DNA of 64,000 bases from Daucus carota subsp. sativus (taxonomy: Eukaryota > Streptophyta > Magnoliopsida > Apiales > Apiaceae): NCBI RefSeq assembly GCF_001625215.2, contig NC_030385.2, positions 27,707,135 through 27,771,134 of the forward strand, written 5' to 3'. The notes beneath the pieces were generated by a model. It saw only the letters and a program-made list of their open reading frames with translations, made no database searches and was not told the DNA's origin. The position numbers and the translations under genes were made by a program. Of the stretch, positions 32,901-44,993 are shown one piece after another; position 1 is the stretch's first letter; the number at the start of each line of letters is the position of its first letter.

Positions 32901-35104
32901 GTCCAAAGAACTTCTCTCTTTCTCCTCTTTCCAACTTCATACAAAGTCTCATGTCTTACTTCCTGAGTTGGCCGCAAAACTTTTGAATCACACACATGTT
33001 TCAGCTCATGAGTAATCTATTTCCTTCCCTTGAATTAAACTTATCTGCTTCAGGTTATTTGTATGAGAATTGTCTACATGTCCTAAAACTATCTTACCTG
33101 ATCTCTAATATCAAATTCCGATAACCCACTGAAATTCGATATAGATTTGACTCCATAGCCAATTGTCACGATCGAACCTTGACAAACCAAGCTATTTTCT
33201 TGTTTTAAAACCCAGTTAAATCTGACAACTCCCAACTAAACTAGTTGATCCAGAACTCCCTAGTTTAACTTTTTGAGAAAGGGCAACAAAGTTTATAGTT
33301 TTATCACCCTTTTAAGTCTAACAAATTGAGATGTCAAGAAAATTCATGAAATTTTTCACGGACTCCACCATAGTATTGTAGTACTGTTTAGTCCCGCCAT
33401 AAACTCCATAATCTACAATTTTGATTAATTGATCTGGCTACCACTATAACACTTCTGAATTTTCTTGTCGTGAATACATCATCCCTCTTTCTCTTTGTTC
33501 CAGTATGGAATTATGAAGTGTCTAATGTATATAGTATATACTTGCCTGACTGAATAGTATAGGATTTTTTTTTTGTGAAAAATGTATAAGCATTAAGTAT
33601 CTTTCTTGTGCAGTTGTTGGTTTAAAATATGCTGAAAATATCAACTGGTTTGCAGGAATTGCGTATGTACAATCCTGATTATCTCGAAAGACCTTCCATT
33701 GTGGTACTAAATAAGATCGATATTCCTGAGGTTTGTATCTCTATCTTTGCATGCTGGTATTCAACATAGGTTGTGTGGTTTGCTGTATAATTGAAACTGG
33801 AACACACTTGGTTTGGTAATTGATGCAATTAGTATGTTTGTTTCAGTGTGAAATTTAACATGGATCCATTAACATTAAACTTTGCTGCAGGCATTTAACA
33901 AGCTTCCGTATTTGAAGGAAGAAATAATGAGAATAGGAAGTGATGAGCCAAGTGCTCAAGTTGATTTGAACTCTGAAGATACACTTCAATCACCTTCCTC
34001 ATCTAATATGGAACAAAAAGATAATCTCTCTTCAGAGATCTCTGAGAAGGCTAGAAGAATCAAAGAAATTGAGGAATATCCCCGTCCAAATGCTGTTGTG
34101 GGGGTCAGTGTTTTGTAAGTTTCTAATTTTGTTTTTATATTATAAAAAGAAGACCACATGTGTTTTTCTGCCTGTTGGAAAGTTCTTATAACATTACATG
34201 AAATTTTTATATGACATGCATCATTCTGTTCCGGCTTGCCCCAACCCTCAATTGCCGCAGTGACATTTTGTTTAAAGCAAATGAACAGTTGGATTCTTTC
34301 CTGATGGGGGATACATTTTACATGATCGTAAGGGGCAAGAAATGATTAGGAATGCTTCAGTATGACGCAGGAAAGCTTGTGTTTTTTGTCACAAAGACTC
34401 TGAGAATTATTACCAATAATCAATTGGTAGGAAAAAGGCATTAGGATTATATTGGTACCCATTTAATAGTTAAATATTTGTTAAGCCTAAACTAGAAGTG
34501 CAATTCTTCATGTTGTGGGAATGATTGCTACTTTTCTTTTCATATCAGTATCATGCGTTCAAGTTCAGTTTCCACTGAAGTTTGTGCCAAGTTGGTTGTT
34601 AACCAAAGCATATTACAAATATAACTTGAATAGGTTTCCAATATTTCAATATAACATATTGAAATTTGGTGATTTGTATACATGAATCTAGTGATTTGTT
34701 TTGTTCCCCACGGTTTTCATTATAATATGTTTCAAATTTGAGCAATTGACTACATGTATAATTGTATACTGGGGTCAAACAATCAGTCGACTCATGACCT
34801 AGATACCTAGTCACGGGAAGGGGGAAAGGACACACATACGACTTTACCACTAGGCTATCCCTGACCCCAAAATACAGCAGTTCTACACATAAAAAGTAGT
34901 TACATATAGACCTGTTTCTTTGTATTGTAATGACTAATGTAAGTGTTATCTGTATGTTGTCCTTGGTATTGTAATGACTAACGTATGTGTTATATTTTTC
35001 ATGTTGTTACTGGCAGAAAAGGAACTAATATCAATGAAATGCTGAAGGAAATAAGGGCGGCCTTGCGCAAATGTAGTGATCCCAATGAAGTGTTAAACAA
35101 GTAG
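26977..35104 (+). CDS. Obg/CgtA-type GTPase, probably chloroplast (OBGC2-like), 10 exons
   Basis: Bacterial-type Obg GTPase, a late large-subunit ribosome assembly factor in bacteria and organelles. Exons (plus): 26977-27086, 28376-28851, 29186-29277, 29523-29606, 31608-31685, 32031-32231, 32297-32404, 33656-33730, 33891-34114, 35017-35104; 511 residues. Residues 1-37 are Ser/Leu/Gln-rich without acids, like a plastid transit peptide. The Gly-rich Obg fold follows ([37 protein letters not shown]). The G domain has G1 GLPNAGKST (281-289), G2 YPFTTL, G3 DLPGL (335-339) and G4 NKID (402-405); about 74 residues of insert precede the final part. The exon 2 acceptor (GAACAG|T at 28375) is my least certain junction: it fits frame and phase, but this N-terminal part is poorly conserved. 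A hAT MITE sits in intron 4. Confidence 0.92.
29661..30344. mobile_element. hAT-type MITE in Obg intron 4
   Basis: 684 bp with ends TAGGGATGGGC and GCCATCCCTA. GTTCTATC is duplicated exactly at 29653-29660 and 30345-30352, the 8-bp duplication of hAT elements. Both arms are G/C-rich with repeated GATCCCCGACCCG units, while the middle is AT-rich with a (TA)n run near 29875-29899. The exact duplication suggests a fairly recent insertion. Confidence 0.85.
34735..34868 (-). mobile_element. Possible old SINE in Obg intron 9
   Basis: Minus strand starts TGGGGTCAGGGATAGCC and has an A-box-like GATAGCCTAGTGG and a B-box-like GGTCATGAGTCGAC. No tail or duplication seen; different family from the SINEs at 8729 and 14882. 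Confidence 0.4.
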
Positions 35105-35380
35105 AGCAATATCATGAGAATCATTCATATGTTCGTCTTAGAATATATATCTGTTTGTCCTCTCCCTCTGAGATCTAGCAAATACGAACAGATCAAGGAA
35201 CACAAATGATATATGTTTAACTATTTATTTTGATTAGATGGCATCAATGGCAGGTCATGCATTTACAATATATTTACAGTCTTTTACCAAGTTTAATCAG
35301 CTTGTAATGGATCAACATGAGGATCAAATGTGAAATCATAGAAGAAAGTAAATCTCTAAGACCATGGATGTTTACAGGAG

Positions 35381-35490
35381 AACGGTTTTATATCTCGTAT
35401 CAACATGTACCGGAGAGGAAAACGGTTTTATATCTCGTATCAACATGTACCGGAGAGCGGTTTTATATCTCGTATCAACATGTACCGGAT
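35381..35490 (+). repeat. Triple tandem repeat 3' of Obg gene
   Basis: Three near-identical units containing CGGTTTTATATCTCGTATCA and CATGTACCGGA start at 35381, 35421 and about 35456 (spacings about 40 and 37). They lie 280-390 bases past the Obg stop codon, possibly in the 3' untranslated region. Confidence 0.85.
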
Positions 35491-36218
35491 TTCGTTTGGC
35501 TTATGACTTTAACATGACTTATCTGTAAGCTGGGAGTCTGAAATGTTTGAATAATTTTGACTTATTAATGATTCATGGGTTATTAAAAATATAATAATAA
35601 CAATAAAAGTAATTTATGGATAATTTTTATTAGGAAAAAAGTTCAAAAAAATGTAAGTCATAGAAAAAAGTAACTCAAACTAACTTCTGACATTGGTTCA
35701 ATTTTCGTTTGTGACTTATTCTAATGTTAAGATGATTTTGATTTATTACATAGAAACACATTTTTCAGTTTTCGTTTGTGGCTTATCATAACGTTAAGCT
35801 AATTTCTGATTTATTTTTAAAATGACTTAAAGTCTAGGTTTTAAGCCCATATAAACAGGCTAGGCTCATATTAATCTTATTCATAGGAAACAAAATAAAA
35901 TACGATATATGCCGCACTTGTAAAAATAATTTCGTTAAGATTTTTGGCTTCCGTCCAATTTTGGTTCAAATTTGATAAAAAAAAAATAATATAATTGTTG
36001 AGCCAAATCCGAGCAATGAAGAGGTTATTCAGACTCGGAGTCTCGGACTCCTTTAGGATCCTAGCTCTCCTAAACGTGAATCTTGACGTGAGTAGAAGAG
36101 TTCATCATTACTAAAATCATACACTATATAAATAGTGAAAAGCATATATGGGATTTTGATCCCCAAGCCTGAACTACACACAAGAAGCGCTTAGTTAAAA
36201 AGTTATGGTTCCAGGCAG
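35491..36218. other. Convergent intergenic region, no gene seen
   Basis: Between the Obg 3' end and the WAT1 stop codon. AT-rich with repeated GACTTATC-like words (GTTTGTGACTTATTCTAA, GTTTGTGGCTTATCATAA) that may be an old element. No gene. Confidence 0.35.
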
Positions 36219-38062
36219 TTAAACATTTTCTGTTGATTGGGAGAGTAGCGGTTGAGCAAGGGAAGCTTTGATGTGGTTTGTGCTTCTGCCATGCTCCGCT
36301 TGGGACTGAACTGCGGACTTCTGCATTGCAAATTTCCTTTCTTCATTCTTTCCCCAAAGCACAAGGTACAATCCTGTTATGATCAATACTGCTCCAATTA
36401 TCCTGCCAGTGAATAATTTGCAAGTTAAGTTGGTTGTAATATAAATCAGTACTGTACTATAGATATGTTCAGAATCAGTTAAAAAATCAAGGGGCTGGGG
36501 ATTTTTGCATGTGGGTTTGTCTACATGTTGTGTAATAATTGAGATATATAGTATATATTGATCATGATATGCATGCATATGAGTATATATAAAAGAGTAT
36601 GTGTGACAGATGGAGGAAAGTGCTGACCCTCCCAGATAGAACTCCTCGCCTAACGCGACTGAAGCCATGATAGCGACAACAAGTGTCTGAACAGGTTGAT
36701 ACACCGCCACAAACACCGGGCCTCCCCTATCAATGCACCATATCTGTACAGCGAAGGCGATCCCTGATGCAACAACCCCCTGCGTGTGCAGACATGTAAT
36801 TACTATCCTTTTAAGTCAAATCAGATCTTGACATGATCCTCTCTATCTGGGGCAGAGGTTTCTTTCTTGTTTTACTTTGATGTAATTACTATATGGAACA
36901 CATGTATTAATTAAGTGTGAGATAATTAATTAGTTCTTACCGCGTAGAAGACACTGAAAAGCTCCCCTCCAGAATGAATGAGCCAAGCCTGTGGATCCCT
37001 CTCCATAAAGCCAGCTATAACAAGAAATTGAATCACACCAAAGAAGCACTGGTAAGAGGTCACCGATAGCCTAGCCGGGTACTTCTTCAGAACCGGGGCT
37101 TGCAGGACCAGCCAGCCAGACCATGACAGACAATGCCCAATCAAGAAAATGCAGCCGAGTGTCCAGTTTTTGGGCTTAGCATCTCCAAGCGAAAGTAACA
37201 GCGGTGAAACATTGGACCTTTGGAGCGGTGGAGTTGGACTGTAAATGGTTGGGCCTTTGTACAGAGTGATCACCATGGCTCCAGCCACGCAAAACAGTGT
37301 TCCTATTACCTTCCCTATGCCATCTTTTCTGTTGAGCCTTACTTGTTCCAGCCTGAGAAATCATGCAAGTACTTTGATCAACTTGTATTCAGTACATATA
37401 CAATAATACTTTTTGTTTGTCGTAAATGAAGACATCTGTGATCAATTTACTATGTAAGGTAACTTAATTGCCTGAGGATTGCAGCCATGAGGAATGTAAT
37501 GGCAGGGACAGAGTTCTGTATGGCGGAAGCAAAGGTAGGTGATGTATTGTCCAGCCCGAGCAAGTAAAATCCTTGATTCGCAGTTATTCTGTCATGTAAT
37601 TTACTTAGTCACTAATGATCATCAATTCATTCAATTATCAGAAAAATAATAATTTGTAGTCTTATTACCCGACGACAGCCAGGAGAAAGAACTGAGTAAC
37701 AAACGAGAGTGTAAGCGGAGGACGCTCCTTCCTGCATATGTAGATGATAATAAATTGAGAAAGAGGAACATCGGATGGAAGTTAGACGGATAGTAAAAAT
37801 GGATGAAATTGACGTACTTCTCCAGGAAATAGGCGAAGGGCAAGAGGAGGAGAAAAGCTAGAATGTTACGATACACTGGAAAGACAATCTTGCTGATTCC
37901 CATGTTAAGAGCCGCTCTGGAGACAACATGGAAACCAGCATAACCAAACTGCAAGGCCAGCATGGCCACATGAAGCTGGACTTTCTCCGGCACATTGAAC
38001 CCCATAATTCTCCTGCTATAATTCACCACTCCTCCGGATGATCCACCACCACCATCTGCCAT
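36219..38062 (-). CDS. WAT1: WAT1 (Walls Are Thin 1) transporter, 6 exons, complete
   Basis: Plant drug/metabolite transporter of the EamA/MtN21 type; Arabidopsis WAT1 is a tonoplast auxin-related transporter needed for secondary walls. Exons (minus): 38062-37818, 37731-37669, 37588-37472, 37352-36941, 36779-36628, 36402-36219; 390 residues, as in Arabidopsis WAT1. Conservation is high throughout: VPEKVQLHVAMLALQFGYAG, FHVVSRAALNMGISKIVFPV, ANQGFYLLGLDNTSPTFAS, NWTLGCIFLIGHCLSWSGW, VASGIAFAVQIWCIDRGGPV, EEFYLGGIIGAVLIITGLYL and a C terminus rich in Ser/Gln (LLSQSTENV). Two EamA domains with about ten membrane segments are implied. The short N-terminal Gly/Ser tract (4-11) differs from Arabidopsis. 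Intron 3 begins with GC (CTCAG|GCAATT). Confidence 0.96.
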
Positions 38063-38896
38063 TTTGATGCGTATAATATTACTGTTTTATCACAAATGAT
38101 CAAGGGATAACTAGCTAGGTATCTCCTCTGGTAATGAGGATTGAAGGGAAGAATTAGGAGGTATAAATAAGACTTGGAAATGCTAGCTAGGTACAAACTA
38201 AACTACAAAGGAATAGGCAAGGATGTAAGTGATGAGAAGGGGGGAGAAGAGGAGCCCACATGAAATGAAATGATATTAGAGAGGTTGATTGAGTCTCATT
38301 CTTGCCCTTGCTATGTTTTTGGCTGTCCCCCATATTCTCAATCTCATCTTGACTATCAACTACCAAGATATACCCGAATCTCATACCACTCATCACATGT
38401 TCTAACAGAGATACTTGATTTTTTTTTATTATTTTTGTATATAATTATTGGTATATGTTGTTACGAGTTTTACATAACAGTCATACAGTAGTCGTTATTA
38501 ATAGTTTGATGTGGGAATAAAGAATAGGTGTCGATATCAATATTCAAAAGTCCGAATAAATTAGGAGGTGGAAGGTGGGGTTTATGATCATGCGACTGAT
38601 GAAAGCTCTCTGCTCTCATATATGATGATGATGATAATTGAGTGGGATGGAGTCTTGGAATTCTAGCATTTCAATTCAAATGATAGATTTCAAATGACAT
38701 GATTTGAGTTGTCATTTCAAATTCTCAGATTTATATTAGTATTTAAATGTGTGGATTTCAAATGAAATCCAAATCCAAATTCTCAAACAGATTATCTGAC
38801 CAAATCCAGAATTTCAAAACAAATGCAGTTTGCCAAACAGGGCAAAGGCCACTGTTGTAGTTGAAAGACAATCGATAAAAGAATGCACGGGGGATG
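38063..38896. other. WAT1 promoter side, no further gene
   Basis: Minus strand TTATTTATAC near 38161-38170 could be a weak TATA-like element about 100 bases upstream of the start. The block at about 38650-38840 has repeated ATTTCAAATGA words and resembles the body of a short MITE, without proved ends. Confidence 0.35.
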
Positions 38897-39378
38897 AAGC
38901 CGGGTAGGGCTGTTCACGAACCGAGCCGAGCCGAGTTTTGACCGAACCGAGCCGAGCTTTAATTTTTTTTCTGACGAGTCGAGCCGAGCCGAGCCGAGCT
39001 TTTTTATCGAACAAAAATTGTGTTCAAGCTCGGCTCGTTAACTAACGAGCCGAACACGAGCTTGTTCGCGAACAAATACAAGCCGAGCCGAGTCGAGTCG
39101 AGTCGAGCCGAGCCAGAAAAAAAATAAAGACAAACCGCTAGTTGACTCTTAAAATAGCTAACCAAATAATTTTAATTTTTTTGAAACTTTGTTTATATCA
39201 CTAAAATGTATATATGTTAACATCCATACGGTTGGATCGGTAAGAAATATTTTTTAAAAAATTGAAACACTAATTTAGGATTAAACACTAGTTAGCGGTA
39301 CTAGTTAACCTTCTACTTGACTGTTAAAATAGCAAACCATATAAAATTATTATTTTCTGAAATTTTGGTTACATCACT

Positions 39379-39381
<3 letters not shown>

Positions 39382-39434
<53 letters not shown>
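39382..39434. repeat. (TA)n microsatellite
   Basis: About 26 TA units. A second (TA)n run follows the nested element at 42040-42058, so the nested element appears to sit inside a TA tract. Confidence 0.9.
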
Positions 39435-39438
<4 letters not shown>

Positions 39439-42043
39439 GATTAAGATCCTAAGAGAACTTTTTTATCGAGAGAACTGAGAGAACTAGCCTATCTATCGTA
39501 GATCAGCCATTTTAATCCAATGGCTACTATAATTAGAAGATTTAATAAATTTATATTAACAATTAGTAAAGGGCATTATCGGACATCAATAATAAAAGAT
39601 CTTTTGGGCAAGTATTGATTTATGACCATATATTGATTAACATAAATAACAAGATATGTAATCTTGATTTCTTTTTTTATATTCTCCGTATCTTAATCCA
39701 TCAACCATAGCATTTAATTCTTTCAAAAAATAACCCAGAGCATTTAATGTAGATTAATTTGAATTTCAAATTTCAAATTTTCAAAAGATTTACCATTAAG
39801 AAAGTATTTAATATTTAATACACCTTATTTTCTCTCAAAGATTCTTTTAAATGTTGTATAAATATTTTGTTTTCTAATTAAGATTCTTTAAAATATTTAT
39901 AAATATTTAGATACAAAAATATATTGCAAGATCTATTATAGCACACAATCAATTAAGATTCTTTAAAATATTCATTTATATATTTTTCATATTAGGAGTT
40001 CTATTAAGTGCTCTTTAAATATAAACTAAGTTAGTATTCAATTTCAATAATAGAATTTTGAGATTCTTTACAAGAATTACATAGATATACTTCCGGTATT
40101 AATATTTTTAAGATTACTTATAACGGTTTTTTTGTCAATTTTATAAATAATATTTAACCAATTCTACCATATATCATTCTACACATTTAAGCGAACTTGT
40201 TAAAAAATCTCAAAATTTCATATTGATAGAATCCATATCAGAATATTGAATCCTTTGCAAACTAATAACCCAATTATATTTAATACTATATACTAGAGTC
40301 TATTATTAAATGTTATTTTTCAAATTGAGAGAAAATAATAAAGCATAAAATTTCTATAAGAATCTTTAAATGTACATCTATTAGAATCTTAACATTTTTT
40401 TTTGAAGTAATGAACCTCAACATATTATAATATGTAATAATCTAACTAAATATGTCATAAATATTTTAAGAATCTTTGTACAAAATAAATGATGCTATTG
40501 AAAGAAAAGCAAACAGAAGTACGATGTTTATTGAAAAAAAACATAAAATTTTTAATATTTTATTTCTTAAAATTTATTTCAACAAAGTACAAATTTGAAA
40601 AAATATATCAACACAATGAAAATATGTGGTAGAATTATATGAAATTTATAAAATATACTTAAGAGAAACTAGTATTGCTTTAAAATTATATTTATTAAAG
40701 TATCTAAAAATCTCACCTAATTTTATTTGTTTACATATATAATTTATTTTAAATAATCAATATATTTTAATGACAAATAATTAATAAAATCTAATATTAT
40801 TAAATTTTACATTTACTATTACTAATTATTATTTCTAGATTTTTTTCCAAAAAAAAAACTCCTTTATTCAAGTATTTATTTTAGAAATAACTTTTGTCGG
40901 GAGATTCTTATAAGTGTTTTAAATAAATTAAAATCTTAATTTCTTATATTTTATTTTAATAATGAGAAATCAGTCGGTAATTAGATTTCACAACCTTTAT
41001 TTTACAGATAAAAAAATAATTATGACAACAATTAGTAGATTCCTTAAGTGAATAATAATTGTATTAAAATTCAATTATTGAAAAAAATATGACGGCAATG
41101 AGTAGATTCTCTTAAAAGAATATAATTATAGTAAACTAAGTTATTTAAAACACTTGGGGGAATAAAATAAATCTGTGTATTAAACTAAATACACAAGTAT
41201 TTATTTTAAAATTATTATTTGTTGGGAGATTCTCTTAAGTGTTTAAAATAAATAAAAATCTTGATTTATTAAATTATATTTTAACAATGAGAAATTCGTT
41301 AGTAATAAGATTCCATAAATTTTCTTCTACTGATAAAAATGATAAATATAGTAGTAAATAGTAGATTTTTTTAGTAAATATAATTGTATTAAAATTCAAT
41401 TAAGTTCTCTAAAATAATCTTCAACATATTTTAAAATTAAGTGTGCTACTAAATTTTATTGAATCTTACTTTAAAATAGTTAATAAATAGTTAATGTTAT
41501 TGTTTCCAAAAAATAATAATAAATAATTTAGTGTGCTAATAAGATTGAAACAATATTAAAGTGTTCTACTAATTATTTCATTAATTTTTTGAATGATTTT
41601 AAATAATAAAATTGCAACTCTTTTCAATGTTCTTTAAAATTTTTGCTTGTGTTCTTTAATATATTCTTACATAATATTCTAATACTTAACTGTTAATAAA
41701 ATGTACAAAGTGCTCATATAAATCTTAGAATCGTGTAAGGAACACAACTCAGAATCAATGATTTTTAAAATCCTAATATATACAAAATAACAAAATGATT
41801 ACCTTATTTAGAAGATTTGATTGCTCATGTCTGATATTAAAATCTTTGCATTAACTCGTGAATTAAATGCGCATACATAGTTGTATATAGGTTGTTTTAA
41901 ATCAGTAAATATATTTTAGTTTATTCACCCAAATACCCTTGTCATATATAAAACCAATTTATTTAAATTAAGATATATCAATGGTCTTAAATAGATCTCT
42001 CGGTTCTCTTGATAAGAAGGTTCTCCCTGGAACCTTACTCTAT
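39435..42043. mobile_element. 2.6-kb AT-rich inverted-repeat element nested in the hAT element
   Basis: Left end TATAGGATTAAGATCC...AGAGAACTTTTTTATC pairs with the right end read inward, TATAGAGTAAGGTTCC...GAGAACCTTCTTATC, about 50 bases of imperfect inverted repeat including GAGAGAACTGAGAGAAC. The target was a (TA)n tract, so the duplication cannot be read. The inside is extremely AT-rich and has no open frame of note. The superfamily is not certain. Confidence 0.6.
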
Positions 42044-42348
42044 ATATATATATATATAAATTATATGTTGAATTCTGAGTTCAATAACATATATAAATTA
42101 TAAAAAAAACCCCAAAAATATTACATTTTTTCGAGTTTTAACGAGCCGAGCGAGCTCGAGTCGAGCTCGAGCCGAGCTCGAGCCGAACATACTAAAAGCT
42201 CGGCTCGAGCTCGTTTACTTAACGAACAATTTTTTGTGTTCGAGCTCGAGCTCGTTAACTTAACGAGCCGAGCCGAACGAGCTCTTAACGAGCCGAGCTC
42301 GAGCTTGTTCGCGAACAGCTCGGTTCGTTAAACAGCTCTAAAGCCGGG

Positions 42349-42802
42349 GGAGGGTCCTGCCTATCCTCCGCCAAAACCCTCTCTTAATTCCACCACCACC
42401 TCACATAAACAAAAATTTACTTTGTATTATATGCACTTCGGTGTTCAAATTCAAATGTATTTTACTATGGTTTAAAGAAAAATGAAGTGTTTAAAGAGAT
42501 TGGCTGAATGTGTTGAGGTAATCTTACTAAACATTTTCTCGTAGTCCTACGCATAGAAGAAACATATCAAGGCGTGTTCACAATCGAGTGCGAAAAGCGC
42601 CCACTGAGGCTGGAGGGGTACGAGGATTATGGAGGAACCTAATTAAGTTTGTATGACTAATTATGAATCCCACGTCTATCACAGATGTGATCAGTAGCAC
42701 ACTTTAAAGTGGCATGCTGCTACCCATTAGGTAACAACCCCGCACCACCACCATTCTCCATAATAACGATAAAGATTCCCTTTGTTTCCTTCCTTCTTTT
42801 TC
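42349..42802. other. Intergenic, no gene seen
   Basis: No coding or transposon signal recognised between the hAT element and the tandem repeat. Confidence 0.35.
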
Positions 42803-43112
42803 GTTAAAAATCAAACTATGCCATGGACCCTACAGGGGCGGACTTGTGAAGGGGCTGCGTTAAAAATCAAAGCATGCAATGGACGCTGCAGGGACGGACT
42901 GTGAAAAATCGAAGCATGCAATGGACGCCGCAGGGGCGGACCCGTGAAAGGGCTGCGTTAAAAATCAAAGCATGCAATAGACGCTGTAAGGACGGACCTG
43001 TAAAAAATCAAAGCATGGAATGGACGTCGCAGGGACGGACCTGTGAAGGGGCTGCGATATAAATCAAAGCATGCAATGGACGTCGCGGGGGCGGACCTGT
43101 GAAGGGGCTGGG
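42803..43112 (+). repeat. Tandem array of long and short units
   Basis: Six units sharing AAATCAAAGCATGCAATGGA and GGACGCCGCAGGGGCGGACC-like parts. Units with a GAAGGGGCTGC tail are about 56 bases and units without it about 46; the order is long, short, long, short, long, long. This alternation points to expansion of a two-unit block. Confidence 0.8.
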
Positions 43113-43434
43113 GTTGGCTCCAGCCTTAGTTAAAATTCAGTGACCCATTCAACAATTATATATGTCTATTAGTCTAGTCTCAGTGGAAAAAAAATTTCAC
43201 TCATGTTATATTTATTTTAGCCCACAATTCTGATAATCCAGCCGATATATTAAAACAATCAAAAACACAACTCATATTTTAAACTTATTAAAGACCAATT
43301 CACGTGAGAAAGTCACTCAAATTAATAAAAAGCAAATTGTAAAATCCAACTGAACTATTGGAAGTTGGAACACAGAACACGGTTATTGCCTGTTGTTTAC
43401 TTGCTTTCAAGCCGACGTGAAATAACAAGTGAAA

Positions 43435-43600
43435 GAGTAGTGCTACATGCACAAAATTGGGTACAGAGAATTTTGCACAAAATGAGATGGCAAGTGAGGT
43501 GGGAAGTTTTAATTGGTACTATTAATGCATATACAGGGGGCCCACACATACTCATTATGTGAAAGTTTTTGTACCCAATTTTGTGCATCTAGCGTTTTCC
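43435..43600. mobile_element. Small Mutator-like MITE with 9-bp duplication
   Basis: 166 bp. Ends GAGTAGTGCTACATGCACAA and, inward from the right, GGAAAACGCTAGATGCACAA; both continue AATTGGGTAC. CAAGTGAAA occurs at 43426-43434 and 43601-43609. Confidence 0.7.
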
Positions 43601-43609
43601 CAAGTGAAA

Positions 43610-44720
43610 TTTGCTTCACTTGCTCTTAAGAATGTGAGTGTTGAATCTCTCCTATTATGATTTTGTCTTATGTTATAGAAAACATTATATTTAAAAAAAA
43701 TTTGTAATAAAGCAAGTTGCACCGATAAAATCTTATGGAATCCGCACCAAATGTAAAAGGAAGAATGAGAGAATGTGTGACCCGACTTGTATGAAGTGGT
43801 CGGGTAGCACCCCAACCAAATGAACAACACAGGGTGTAGCATCCTCGTGTCCGTTGCTTTGGCTCTCATTACCTGCATGCCTGACAGCTCTTCTACATTT
43901 TTGTGCACGGCCGAATCTTCTTGCCCCGTTCCTTTCTATTCCGCAGTGAAAACAGTTTTGGACCTAAATTTTGATTTGAATCAGTCTAAATTTAAATTTT
44001 TAGATCACTGTTGGAGTGCCCTTAAACTCACAGTTTGCTAGCCTCAAAATTTAAAAATCACAATATCTTTTCCGCGCTTAGCATGTGTCCATGGGCACAC
44101 ACTAGAAAAACCGTATTTCTTATATAGTATTTAATATTTGAACAAGGTGAGCAATGTTCATAATTTTGTAGGCATGGATGATTATGAATCTTTGTCTGGC
44201 AGTTAAGATTGGTGTGTATGGAGAAATTTGAAAGGGGGACAGATGCTCTTCCGATCACATTAGCTGCTGCTGACAAGTCACCTTTGCGATGAGAATCATC
44301 TCCATGGCACAAAGTGGACACAATCTGCATGAACATTACGACTGACAACTCAAAGATTCAATTCTTTGAATCTCTCTCGTCTGGTGGGCGAAAGAGAAAA
44401 GTTGAGAAGATAGGCATCCCTTCCGGCAACGTAAGGTAGCTGTCATGCTCCTCAATCGTTTCTCATACACATATCTACTGGACCATATCTTCCATCTACT
44501 TTAAAGTTAATCAAGATAATCTTCCCCTTTTCATGATATTTTCAGATTGCTTCCACTCTCAGATTTTCATTTTAAGAACATAACACCGACAGCATAATTC
44601 AAATAAGTTTCAATAAAAAAGGATGAAACATGCTTCTACACCAGTGGGGACGGTATAAACAAGTTGAAGAGAATCAAGGAATCACTTTTTGAATATACCA
44701 GACTGGTTAACTACTCCACA
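43610..44720. other. Gene-poor stretch, no gene supported
   Basis: Open frames of up to 117 codons (for example minus 43555-43908 and minus 44058-44348) have no recognisable domain and overlap a MITE or AT-rich sequence. Confidence 0.35.
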
Positions 44721-44993
44721 TGAGGATGACATTGTGTTCACGGATTTGTTTCCAAAAGACTTCATACAAATATAATTGTTTGAGGATGATATTGTCCGTT
44801 CCGCGTCGTGTCCACGGATTTGTTTCCGAAAGACTTTATACAAATATAATTGTTTGAGGATGATATTGTTTGTTCTGCACGGATTTGTTTCCAAAAGACT
44901 TCAAATATAGTCAAATTGTTTGACTGCCTGTTCTCGCTCGTGTCCAAGCCTATACGGATTTGTTTTCAAAAAAGCTTCATACTAATATAATCG
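44721..44993. repeat. Fourfold diverged tandem repeat of 60-74 bases
   Basis: Units share CACGGATTTGTTTCCAAAAG and ACTTCATACAAATATAATTG and begin near 44721, 44781, 44854 and 44920. The last unit is most diverged. Overlapping minus-strand frames repeat the same peptide pattern and are judged a by-product. Confidence 0.75.

Larger units (their letters stand above)
38905..42340. mobile_element. 3.4-kb hAT-type element with 8-bp duplication, carrying a nested element
   Basis: Left end TAGGGCTGTTCACGAACCGAG and right end (inward) TAGAGCTGTTTAACGAACCG. AAGCCGGG is duplicated exactly at 38897-38904 and 42341-42348. Long arms of GAGCCGAGC/GCTCGAGC units are shared with the copy at 18300. No transposase frame is visible, so it is non-autonomous. 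Most of its length is the second element at about 39435-42043, without which it would be about 0.8 kb. Confidence 0.8.

Noticed and set aside
44682-44947. Two overlapping minus-strand frames with repeated FGNKSV peptides
   Set aside because: Explained by the underlying DNA tandem repeat, not by protein selection.
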